DNA from: Bugula neritina
Taxonomy: Eukaryota > Bryozoa > Gymnolaemata > Cheilostomatida > Bugulidae
Reading direction: 5' to 3'
Assembly: GCA_964035545.1 (NCBI GenBank)
Contig: OZ037768.1
Span: 18,641,700-18,705,699, forward strand
Length of the DNA stretch: 64,000 nt
Shown: positions 34,601-45,744 of the stretch, piece after piece
How the letters are laid out: every line of letters begins with the position of its first letter
Position numbering within the stretch: position 1 is the first letter of the stretch
Notes under the pieces: generated by a model
Told to the model about the DNA's origin: nothing
Database searches by the model: none
Seen by the model: the letters and a program-made list of their open reading frames with translations, nothing else
Translations under genes and position numbers: made by a program

Positions 34601-37600
34601 AGTATTCCACATATACGTGTCATTGACTTCTATAGCAGGTCAGCGGCTATCACTACACTTCCATTGCATCAAATGAATCCATATGCATGAATTTGCAGCT
34701 AGGGTTTACATTAACTTATGGTTGTAGTTTCAATTGATGCCACTGTTTCCAAACATCGAATAAAAAATCTATTCAAATTTGAAGCAATGGAAAGTTTTTG
34801 AGAGTTGCTTGCCTAGTGCTTTACTATAGCCGTTAGTTACGTGTATAAAAGCACTGGCAGGTCTGTATAATATAACTAAATATTTTGAAGATACTCTGTA
34901 TTATAGTAACTTTAATTTTAGCGTACAATATGTGGTTAAATTTAAAAAATTCTTGCTTATAGCTTAAAAGTAGTAATAAATTCTATTATAATAAAATTGA
35001 ACTAAAAATATGTGAATGTTCCTAGATCTTATAATAAAAATACTAATATAATGCATTTTATTTTTATTGATTAGTTTAAAAATCTACAGTTTAACAAGTT
35101 TCAACTCTTTCTTTTAAAAATACTCATGTAGCATGATATATAATATATGTACACATATACAGCTTATTTCTAGAATTAGTTATATCCTTGACATATAACA
35201 AAAATGTTCACTGTAGTAGTGGAAAAGTTACTGTTAGTAAAATTGCATGCATGTAGGTAATCCACCACGGTTTTTTAGCAGTTGAATAATTTCCTCAGCT
35301 ATTTATAAAAGAATAGTCTTTAATTTTTCAGTTCTAAGTTTGACTTTCTTAGTAACTTACTAGTATACATTATGTTGTAGAGTAGAAACTCTTTCTCCTT
35401 CGTATCAATATTGTAAAGAGATCCTCCCAAACTAGTGCAATGATCTCTAGCTGAGAAATAGTTTGGTTTTGCCATTGCAGATGGTATATATTTAATACAT
35501 GTGCGTGTCACTGCATTCCACTCCCACCCTTTGCTACACACGTTCTCATCTGAAACAGTTAAAATAGGTTAACTGCTTTATCAATCTACCATATTGTCAA
35601 GCAGACAAAGATGTACAGTATATATATCCATTATATAGCGAAAGTTTCAATTTTATTTTCATATTGAATACAAGTAGAATCTTATATTACTAAAAAACTA
35701 TCTAATCGCATGTACTTAAATAGTTTCTATGTTTTGTCATCACATGATAAATGCAATTTAAAACTTGCTTATAGCAGCCCCTGCATCATTTTGCTAAACT
35801 TGTAGTTTATTTATGCCATACAAATGTGTAAGCATCATGTAAAGGGCTGTATAGGTTTATTGACTGAAAAACTCTCAGTTATTTATATACAGTATCATGT
35901 AGCACAGGATTGCTAAATAAAGAAAAGGAATGATATATCATGTGCATTAGTTTGTATCACTGCCTATTAAACAGTGCAACATGACGTTGTAACATGATAA
36001 TATTATGTATCTGATTCTTCTATACTTACTTGTTTCCAACTTGAATGCTTTTGACTCATTTATTTCTTTAACACAGATATACTGATGCTTCTCGTTACAA
36101 GGTCTCAGAACAAGCTGAGAAATATTTGCTGCTGTTTGACCTCTACTAGGGACATCAGTGACTGGAAGAGAGAACGGAATGACTTTGGCAGCGATACATG
36201 GGCTCTCCGTTAAATTGTTCCATTGCTTCCAATAATCACATCCCCAAACACCTATATTTGGTAGTTGGTACTTTAATAGTGACTTGCTAAAAGTATAGTA
36301 GAGTTTTAAAATTATATCAAATTTATTAAATGTATTTCAATGTGCTGGAAGTCATAAATACTTACTAAGTGATTACATATAATTGGAAGATATTGAATCG
36401 GCTTATTTCATACAATAGAATTTATTTCTGGCTCAAACTGAGGCTTCGTAGCCTGAATTAAGTTAAAAAGTTAAGAAGCAATTTTGGAGCATTTATGAAA
36501 TATTCAACTGTTACTTGTAAGATTAATATTTGCTATATACAACAGCCACAGTGTGTATATACAGACTAATACTTTTGCTTGTGCTAACAAGAGTGCATGA
36601 AAAAGTTGAAGCAATGGCTAAACATATTTCTACCATAAGTTATTAATGTTTCAGCAACATATTTTCAGAATTGACAGGTAAAGCTTGGCCTTTTGTAAGT
36701 TGAAACCAATATAATGCATTCAGCTGTATATGGATACAAAGTTGGTTTATAATAAAGATATTGAGACCTGAAGTTACACTAATAATACCTGCAGAGATGC
36801 TGGAAGACAGGGGTACGAGGATCCCCACCGTCCCAAGCATAAACAGTTCCATCATCATGCAACCCAGTCCAAAACACATCATCTGTCAAAGTTGGAAAAA
36901 TAACATTAACAATATAGAAGTAAATGCATTCAACAAAAAACTTTCTTAGCAGTTAGAGTCCCATGCAAGGCAATTTTTAAAGTTATTTGATTAGCCTAAC
37001 AATAAAAATACAGTATTCTCATGACAATAAAATGTGCAATGAATATAGTAACATTATTTTCACACCACTTGCAAAAAAGACAGCATACAATGATATAGTA
37101 CTGCAGAGTCGATTTTCAAAACATATTTTACTCCCAAATTAAAAAATGACAGTAGCAAAAGATTACAATAAGAGGGAAAGATGTTGCATATTCACATGTT
37201 GTATTGTAGTATTATAGCCATATAAGTCATCAAAGAATAGCTATAAAAAGCTTTCAGCTACATAAAGCTTGTTTTGATGCATGTTATGTTTTCACTTGTT
37301 TTTTGTCATTCAACTAGATTACATGTCCTACACACAGTAAAATGTTTTTTTTGTAATTTTACAAAAGATATCCTAAAAAGATTTTGCTTATAGCTTATAT
37401 AAAAGATGCCACATTAAGTTTTAAAAGAAGCTTTTCGAATCTCCCCTCTGCTATGTTCAATTCCTTATAACATGCTAGTTGAGATATAATTGCTATAGCA
37501 GAACAACTTGCCAGCAAGGTAAGTAGAGATTGGTGTGTCTGTGTACGCTGGGTCAAACAATTTTCTGTTCAAACCATTTCTGTCCATGTTAACCAGAAAA

Positions 37601-40600
37601 GCTCCTTCATTTCTGCAGGACTCCTTGGCTTCATTGAAAGTTTTGGCTGCAGTGAATAGTTTTGCGCAAGTTGTATCTTGCACAATTCCAGCTGGACTAA
37701 AATTAGTATGAACTTGTACAAAATTATATAACTATTGTTACATAAGTGTTATAGTATATTATATGTGTATATATACATAGGTGCATATATTGAATTACAC
37801 GTTACTAGAAGATGAAAAAACAACATATGTTGTTAGTAAAGTGTAAGCCTAGAAAATTTCCACAGTGTTTATAGCCCAAGATATTTTAGTTCAGCTTTCC
37901 CTTTTCCTGGACTGAATGTGTAGCTGTATAACTTTTATTCTCTACACTGCTAGGCAAGTAGTTCAAACCTTGTTAACAATATCTTATTTTCATTATTTAT
38001 TTTAATTATTTATAAATGTAGCTAGGCTGTCGCATTGCAAGGGTACATCTTCACCAATACCAAAATCCTTATCGATACTGCATACAAGTTCTTTTAAGAT
38101 GTGTTTAGAATAAACTATTTAGTGTTTATATGCCTCCATGCGTTAGACAAGCCAGTATCATATGTCTAGTTCGCAAATTGTACACAATCATTCGAGTATC
38201 AACTGTTTCCTTATAGTTATCATCACAATACCAGAGTAACTTTTATTACTCTAAGGATAAATTTCCTGCTCCTAACACCATTGGCTGCTGGATCTCCCAA
38301 TGAGAATTTACTAAATAATATATTGGTGTAATTTTATATGTTATTCACTCTTTTCAGTCAGTTGATTATGAATCTAGAAGCATGCGATTATAAATATATC
38401 TATATTTCATATAATAGTAATAATGAAGTAGACTATAGAATATCATACTATACTATGCTATAAAATATTGCACAAGACACTATTTAATTAGCTAACATCT
38501 CAACTGCTCTGTTAAAATTAAATGTGAAACTCTTGTAATTCCTTATTACTGAAAAGTTTGGTTTAAAAATATTACAACAAATGGAGATCACCAGCATATC
38601 ACCAAATTTGGAATACTATAAATATAGTAACACTATTGGTACTGTGTAATATAACTAGTAGTACTGTGTAGTAGCAATATTGGTAATGTGTAATATAACT
38701 AGTAGTATTGTGTAGTAGCACTATTGGTAATGTGTAATATAACTAGTAGTATTGTGTAGTAGCACTATTGATACTGTGTAATATAACTAGTAGTACTGTG
38801 TAGTAGCATATAAGGAGCACTGTATAAGAATCTATGGTGTCATATAATAGCACAAAAGTATTGTATAAAAGCACAAATAGTACTATATAATATCACAAAT
38901 AGTACTGTTTAATATCACAAATGGTACTATATGATATCACAATAGTACTATATAATATCACAAATAGTGTACGTTGTATAATATCACAAATAGTATTGTA
39001 TAATACTACAAATAGCACTGCATTCTATCATTAGTAGTACTGTATAATAGCAGAAGTGGTACTATTAGTACTATGCAATAGCCAACAGCTTTAATATTAC
39101 AGTAGGCCGCATAGTGTAGTTTATAATACTCTCAAAGGAATTACATCTCATGAATTCATATTGGTAAGTGGAACTTTCTTATTATGAAAGCACTAATATT
39201 AAGTATGGTAGTAAAAGAGTAAATTTTAAAATTATTGTGGTGAAACTTGCCAAAGACATCCTAAATATTATAGTGCCGTATAAAACACAACAATAATGTT
39301 GACCAAACAACAACCAGTAGTCATATAGTATATAACATATAGCATATAGCATACAACATATAGTATATAGCATATAGTATACAACATATAGTATATAACA
39401 TATAGCATATAGCATACAACATATAGTATACAACATATAGTATATAGCATATAGCATACAACATATAGTATATAGCATATAGTATACAACATATAGTATA
39501 TAGCATATAGTATACAACATATAGCCGTGATCTAAGGGTTAGAGCGTTTGTCTAGTAAGCACAAAGTCATGGGTTCGAGCCGGACAAAGGCTATTGGTGA
39601 TGTTAGGAAGAGCACCCAGTCATAATTGCTCCTGTGCTACACATGAATAAGTCCTTAGCCCGATTTAACAAAACCCCTTCCAACAGGGTTTTCTCACAGT
39701 GACGTTGACTATTAACTTGTGTGAGTTTATATAGTATATAGCATATAGCATACAACATATAGTATATTATAGCATATAGCATATAGTATATAACATGCAA
39801 TATACAACATATAGTATATAGTATAGCATATAGCATATAATATATAACATGTATACAACGTATAGTATATAGTACACTCACAGTTCGCCTTCTAAATCTG
39901 TAGTCACATGAATCCAACCTTCTGGGCAGCCATATTCTATCGACATCTGCTGGTTGGAGCTACCTCCACCTGTAAACATTTAAACAAGAGGCATAGTTTA
40001 AAATAGAAAAAAGTGTTTATGAAATGTTGTAATTTATGGTGGATCTTTAGTTATATAGCTACTGCACACTTGGGCATACTTAGTCTTGCACCCATCACAT
40101 TCATTACTGCAGCACTTCTTCAATCCACTATGGCTTATGTCAAAAAGTCTAATCTCCAAAGTCATTTTCTGCAAAATATCTGTAACAGGAGCTTTTTGGT
40201 AAAAGCTTTATGATAAAAGCTTTTTGGCAATAGCTTGTTGTTTGTTGTAGAGCTATCAATATAAATTTTGTATTAATCAGTGCAGCTCAAAAAGAGGAGA
40301 AAAGTAACCTGTATTCACACCACTCGTGGTTTTATTTTGTATGAAAATATATGCACATTTTAATTTATTGGCAAAATAATTGTAGATATTATATTATCTT
40401 TTCTTGGTAGCGATGTGAAAAGTTTTTTAAGCAATGACTGTAATTAAGGAGTGTAATTTAAATCAGATTATTTTTTAGGTTAAAGTTTGTATATGGAATG
40501 TATACTGTTGGTGATAAATAATACACTAGTTTGAGTTACCGTGCATGCTGCACACAATATCTATTTTCCTTGATGTGTGTATAAACCCTGATGAATAGGT

Positions 40601-42503
40601 AAATAAATGGACTAAGGCCTTGTGATTAGCCTCCAGATATGAACAGACTTTGTGCATGTGATTTAGCTTGCTACTGTACGTGCTCTTTATTCTTATCCAA
40701 CCAAATACTATCGTATCTTAGTATCGTTAATATTAATTTTTAGTAATATAATTATATGCAACCATTATTCAATGCAACATGTTATAGTGAATAATAATAA
40801 AAAGTGTTGTTCGAATTCCTCCTACTTTTTAGCAAAATGATAGCTGAAAAATTTAATAGAAGAGGACATCTAAAAGATCTAAAATTCAATTGAACCAACA
40901 CCTTAACTTCAGAGGGAACCATTACCATTTAGCTGGCAGAAGAAAAAGACGCAGTATATATATAAACAGATTTATTCAATACTAAAAAGTTTCTTCCTGT
41001 ACAGAATACTATAAGGGTGGACACCATTTCTTTCAAACAAATATAGTTTGGCAAATAATTTCTCAGTATAAATGAAAGCAATGTTTGCAGTTTAATTTGA
41101 CAAACTTGAGCATAGATTACTTTGCTATCAGCTATTTATAATTAGTCACAGCTCAACTCATGGAAAGATTACACTATAGACTTTCAATACAGCAGCTCAT
41201 CATTTTCTGTTATGTTGTTTGGCAAGCAAAAACACTTTATATGTATTATTGTTAATAGATTGCAAAATTTAATCCTGTTAGGCCAATATACACTATACAT
41301 CAACTGTTGTATGTTATAAGCTATACACATGACCTGAATAATGTTTCTATAATATGCTGACAGTGGCTACCTAAATAATATAACAAGCCAATTCGAAGCA
41401 AATAATTGCATTATTTTGTTAAACTTGAAAGTTACAGAAACAGACATTTAATAAAAGCTCAAGATTATCTCACTACTCTAAAATTTTCGATTTATTATTT
41501 TTAAAACTATAATGCATCTGACCAAATAATATTTAACAAACTCACTTTTTAACTACTGCTTACAACTAATCTACTTGTGAAATATTTTTCTAATAACACT
41601 GACAACTGCTAAAAGTACCACAGGGAAAGAAATATATTTTTGTCTTAATTGCTAGAAGCTACATGGATACTACTCACTAGGTGGAAGTTGAGAACAGAAG
41701 ATTTCATCTGTACAGCAGCGTGGTTGATCAGTCTTCTCTATTGACATCTTTCGACATCGGAAGCTCTCTCTGTCTGGAGTCAGTGGACTGCACGAGTAGA
41801 TTGGAGCAGCAAACACACCCATAGCTGTACAGTTGAACACATTGCAAGTGTCCTGCCATGTTTCACCAACTTTGTAGAAGATGTCTCCAAATTTACAGTA
41901 AAGCTGTGATGAAACTGAAACAAAATCAAATAAGATTATCATTATTATATAATCAATATTTTATAACAACTCTATTGCAAGCCGTATAAACAGTAATAAT
42001 TAATGGTTAGATGTTATCAGTATTAATCCTGAGGAAAAATTGCCTTTTTAATTAAAATTTACTGTTACTTATTGCCACCTGATTACAAAGGGTGTCCGTT
42101 ATTTCATTTGTTCTAGAAGTTGTTGAACTAATGATAAAATTAATGGCTCCAATAACATACATAATGTTAGCATATACAATAACTATAACATGATATAAAA
42201 TAAAACTGACTCCTAAATAGTAAGGCCATTATGCTAATTGTAGCACATTTTGCACAGCTATATTGGCAACTTATCAAAACATTTCCAATTAATTATTGTT
42301 GGCATTTCTTCTAAATGATTAGTATTTATTATTATAGAATGTAAGTAAACGTAAAAAAAATGTAAATACAACCTATTATATATACACATACTGTCATATT
42401 AAGACTTACCTTGCGATTGTCTATACTTAACATTGTATACTTGAGCTATAGAAAAGAAAATTTGTAAGTAATATAAAGCAAGTACAGCTTTGATAAACAT
42501 CAT
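25607..42503 (-). CDS. Adhesion GPCR with two C-type lectin domains and an Ig-like domain
   Basis: Cell-surface receptor. Exons: 42410-42503, 41678-41914, 39882-39969, 37512-37696, 36789-36882, 36030-36251, 35361-35549, 34409-34567, 33789-34043, 33238-33481, 32558-32760, 32088-32323, 30885-31034, 30399-30493, 30060-30162, 29529-29682, 28824-29002, 28270-28419, 27678-27805, 27278-27475, 26725-26859, 26118-26323, 25607-25878. About 1,310 residues: signal peptide (first 20 residues); VWC-like Cys-rich domain; CTLD1 (CPEGW...YICVK); CTLD2 (CSKGWEW...YICEK); Ig-like domain (two Cys); hormone-receptor-like Cys motif; GAIN domain; GPS with CGFWD, CSCNHL and cleavage before TDFSVLL (tethered agonist); seven membrane segments including FAWMFVEA (TM3), GLTWIFG (TM6) and FQYLFCICNSIQG (TM7); short cytoplasmic tail ending at TAG 25607. 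Intron 4 has a GC donor. The joint between exons 5 and 6 is out of phase unless a weaker donor (exon 36829-36882) or a micro-exon is used. Ligand unknown. Confidence 0.9.
26981..27200 (+). mobile_element. tRNA-Thr-derived SINE, copy 2
   Basis: Diverged copy: A box GTGATCTAGAGGTTAG, weakened B box, GTTAGGAAGAACACCCAG core and the shared 3' block. ATGATTTTA-type direct repeats flank it (about 26970-26980 and 27201-27210). It lies in an intron of the adhesion GPCR, antisense to that gene. Confidence 0.75.
29260..29400 (+). repeat. TTAGG-ended MITE family, copy 2
   Basis: Left end TGCAGTAATAGAGAAGTTGA and right end TCTTCTGCTGCTCCTAA are inverted relatives. It shares the GTGTTCTAGAT block with the other copies. 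Intronic in the adhesion GPCR. Confidence 0.55.
31266..31651. repeat. (CTCTA)n pentanucleotide microsatellite
   Basis: About 77 units of CTCTA/CTACT with a handful of CACTA interruptions, inside an adhesion GPCR intron (31035-32087). It produces a spurious repetitive open frame. Confidence 0.95.
34139..34269 (+). mobile_element. Degenerate SINE fragment, copy 3
   Basis: AGCTGTGGTTAAGTGGTTAG resembles the SINE head and AAGTCCTTAGCCTG its 3' block, but the centre differs and the B box is lost. Confidence 0.45.
38628..38806. repeat. 44-bp tandem repeat, about four units
   Basis: Units of the type TATTGGTAATGTGTAATATA then ACTAGTAGTATTGTGTAGTAG repeat four times, passing into shorter degenerate TATAATATCACAAATAGTA repeats to about 39010. 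Intronic in the adhesion GPCR. Confidence 0.75.
39319..39520. repeat. ATATAGTATACAAC-type tandem repeat, left part
   Basis: Short units of ATATAGCATATAGCATACAAC type in an adhesion GPCR intron. The array continues at 39729-39878 after a SINE insertion. Confidence 0.85.
39521..39728 (+). mobile_element. tRNA-Thr-derived SINE, copy 4, inside a satellite array
   Basis: GCCGTGATCTAAGGGTTAG head, a CTAGTAAG anticodon-loop relic, GGGTTCGAGCC B box, GTTAGGAAGAGCACCCAG core and CAGGGTTTTCTCACAG 3' block. The same satellite lies on both sides, so it inserted into the array. The repetitive flank hides any target duplication. Confidence 0.82.
39729..39878. repeat. ATATAGTATACAAC-type tandem repeat, right part
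   Basis: Continuation of 39319-39520, running to within four bases of the CTLD1 exon at 39882. Confidence 0.8.
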
Positions 42504-43468
42504 AGGTTCAATTTATTTTGCAGCTACACAGAATTGTGCAAACGTTTCTAATGTCTAGCAAACGCTTAGCTCTTTATCTTTGTTACTATGTGACTAATGG
42601 AAGGTAGCCGCACTTATCACTAACTGATGGTGTGTGCCGTGTGTGTATGTCATAGATAGGATTTCATAGTAAAAGCATCCATCATCATAACTACTTTATC
42701 AAATGAACTATTGTCATGCATAGCTGGTTTACATCATTCCTATTCCTGAATACCTGTGAAGTGTAAATGGATGAACAGTCAACAGAAAGGATATTTTTAT
42801 TGGTTACATTATAATTTACAAAAATTATTATAATTATTCTTTAATGCAGGTATGAAAAAAATAACAACAAAATAAAAAATAATAACAATAATAATGAAAA
42901 CATGAGGGCAAGTTAATATAGATGCATAACTTTGAAATAGTTTTATATATGAATCTGAAAGGGGGAGTAACCCCTATGGCTGTTGGAACAAGTAGAACTG
43001 GTTATCCGTTTCAGTAATTAACAGAAGTACAAAGTATATAACTATTTTAAGCTTCTCAAAGTTGGTAATGTTGCTTTAATTGCTTTTGAAATAATAAAAA
43101 AGGTTACAAAAATATCCTATTCATTTATTAGATGGCCTTATAATATTATAGCTTAAACTATATATTTTAGTTTCCGATCCAATGTGACATGTGTAAAGCA
43201 AATAAAATATAACTCAGTAAAAATATTTCATGCTTTAAACCCAAAACATTAGACTAGTTGGTGATAAAATACAACCACTCTTTATAATTTTGAACCAATA
43301 AGATTTTAGATACGCAAATCACAACACAAAGTTTATTAATTCAAATATTAAGACGTTGTGAACTTTGCTATTCTCAACGCAACTACAACTCAAAGTCACA
43401 AACTCACTTTAAATCAGCCAAGACAGTTTATTGAGCAGCGAATCACTGAATTAACATCACCACTCACC
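42504..43468. promoter_or_regulatory. Putative bidirectional promoter region
   Basis: The 965 bp between the start codons of the adhesion GPCR (minus) and the small three-exon gene (plus). AT-rich, with no coding exon seen. The head-to-head arrangement is seen; promoter function is inferred. Confidence 0.35.
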
Positions 43469-44095
43469 ATGTCCACTACTTCAACCACTATGTGTCTGTC
43501 CACTGTGTTCGGTAAAGGCGAGAGAATGTGGATTAACAGAGTGTTACAAAATAGACGACCAGTAAGTAAAATGTTTTCATGCATAGCAATTTGTTTTAAA
43601 ATTTGCTATATTTACTAATTTGGTAACTTATAGCTATTGCTTGAAAAAATAGTTTAAACTTTTTGAATTATGATTGCAATTAGCTCATAGAATACAGTAT
43701 TTTCATTTTACAAATTACTAGGATGAAAGAATAGAGATAAAGCAAGAGCTGAAAGCCATCCAGAAATTATATCAAAACTCAAATATATCAAAATCCCAGC
43801 TAACTCAACTAATGACTGCTGTATTAACACAGGTAAACATGTTAATTATGGACTATATACAATGCTATAATTTTCTCTACAATAAAAATGCTTTAAATAA
43901 CTGACTAGTTTGACTATTATAGCATATTATATTAAGCAAAGCATCATTATGCCTATAATGTATATAACATAATCCTATAATTTATATACACTAAAATTAC
44001 ATCATAAAATGAGTTGCTTTAAATATATGGCATGGTTTTCCATATAATTTTAAAATTATATAAGCTTTTTATTACTATTGCAGATAAGGAAATGA
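43469..44095 (+). CDS. Unrecognised 71-residue protein, three exons
   Basis: Exons 43469-43561, 43722-43832 and 44084-44095 (TGA) have consensus splice borders (CCA|GTAAGT, ACTAG|GAT, CAG|GTAAAC, TTGCAG|ATA) and are all phase 0. ATG 43469 follows CTCACC, a fair initiation context. The product is basic and helix-rich, with a Ser/Thr-rich start, a GKGERMWINRVLQNRR stretch and a charged amphipathic helix (DERIEIKQELKAIQ...). There is no signal peptide or membrane segment. I do not recognise a family. The agreement of splice sites and frames supports a real gene; the short length and tiny last exon leave doubt. Confidence 0.5.
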
Positions 44096-45470
44096 GCATC
44101 TGAAATAGTGAAAGTCACTATTATTAACTAGAATGATGAAAGGAGATAATAACTCCATGCTGTGACATCTACACCCTGTTCTAGATACAAACCAGAATAT
44201 GGTTATATCATTTATATACCCATAGATGGAAGATTGTAATAGATTAGAATCATTGAAACTAACCTATCCAGTTGAAGATTGGAACAGTGATAAATGAATG
44301 ACAAATACAAGAAGAAAGATGAGAGAGAATAGTAACTAAGGCTATAATAAAAGATAATTGGCCACTATTATAAATTGTGTATGCAGAACTATATTATTAT
44401 ATATAACAGGTGTTATACTTTTTATATTTATGTTTTTTTCTCATATAAGCTCTACAACTTATTAAAAGTTCACCCTTTTATTTAGTTGTATTATTTTTCT
44501 ATTCTTTATTATTTATTGGGTGTTGAAATATAAATATTGAATAAAACCACATTATTGCATAGATTGTTTTTGAACGTGAAATACGCATAATTATAATATT
44601 GTTTTTATAAGAATTGGGTGCAGTTAATTACTAACAATTTTGCTTACAAAACTCAAAATTTCCACTGTAATCAGATTATATCATAAATGGTTTTGGCTCA
44701 AATGACAATGCATACAATATTATGCATATTGTATTTCAATTGTATGTAATTGTATGTGTAATTTAGTTGATTTTGAAATACGATTGACCACAGCGAAAAA
44801 AGAACAAGTGTTTTGCGCTGTGGTCAATTTTATTTCAATATTTCAAACTCATTAAAGTGACCTCATTTTGGCCATTTAATAGTCTTCATTTAACATTTTA
44901 ATTATCTCCAAGACATGCACAGGTTCCTTGAGTTAATAGTCAGAAATATTACAAGACTGAAAGCAGTAATTATAGCTATTTTAGTCTATTTTGTGGAAAT
45001 ATGTTCTGTAACAATAGAATTTATATTCTACAAAAACAAGATCCATCTACAAAAACAAATATGCGGGTTTGTTAAACACTTACCTACGTAAAACTGATGC
45101 ATGTGTATATAAGTTTTAAAATTTACTTTTTCTACTAAATTTTTCACATAATTTTGGCAAAGAATTAAGCCTACAGTTATTTATTGTAACCTAAACAGTG
45201 CTGTGTAAAAAGTACATGTATGCACGTGTGCGTGTGTAAAGATTGGTCATTAAAAACTGTTGTTTCATGAAAAATTGAATGAAATTTAGAGATTGCAATG
45301 AATTTATTTTGTATAGATGCCTTTTAATCTTTGTTGGTTTTTTAATGGTAGCCTCTCTTTGTAAATTACTACTTGTATTACAATTCGCAGCTATAATTTA
45401 TAGTTTATACGAAGTATGAATGCTATTCATTGTAAAATTGCTATTTTTGGTAGAGCTCAAGGTTTACCTG
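44096..45470. other. Intergenic, with a 21-bp-arm hairpin
   Basis: AT-rich 3' flank of the small gene. The only structure noticed is the inverted repeat at 44775-44836. No gene seen. Confidence 0.4.
44775..44836. repeat. Inverted repeat (hairpin), arms 21 bp
   Basis: GATTGACCACAGCG at the end of the left arm (44775-44795) pairs with CGCTGTGGTCAATT at the start of the right arm (44816-44836); two or three mismatches lie in the outer part. The loop is 20 bases. Confidence 0.75.
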
Positions 45471-45475
45471 AGTCA

Positions 45476-45744
45476 TAGAGTTATCTTTTCTATAAGAGAC
45501 CAGGATTACATAGAAAAGATAACTCTGATATTAGAGGAATAGGAAAAGAAAGAACGAAATTTTTCTATAAGCAGCTCCGAGTTATGAGTGACTGAGTGCA
45601 GGAATTTGGGATTATTAATTTCTGGGTTACGTCACCCCAACTGTAAACTTCACCGGCTTTCCATGTACTGTTAAACCACTGCACTCAGTCACCCCGAACT
45701 TGGTGCTGCTTTTATAACAGTTCTAAATATAGAAAGGGGGTTCT
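45476..45744. repeat. Foldback element with nested hairpins
   Basis: A perfect 17-bp inverted repeat (AGAGTTATCTTTTCTAT at 45478, its complement ending near 45527) is followed by a second inverted pair, GACTGAGTGCAG near 45591 and CTGCACTCAGTC near 45677, with looser pairing outward to about 45740. GGCTTTCCATGTAC near 45652 is identical to the terminus of the element at 9463-10232. It is probably one or two MITE remnants. Confidence 0.5.

Noticed and set aside
39182-39917. Several Tyr/Cys/Met-rich minus-strand frames
   Set aside because: They are translations of the ATATAGTATACAAC satellite and the SINE within it.
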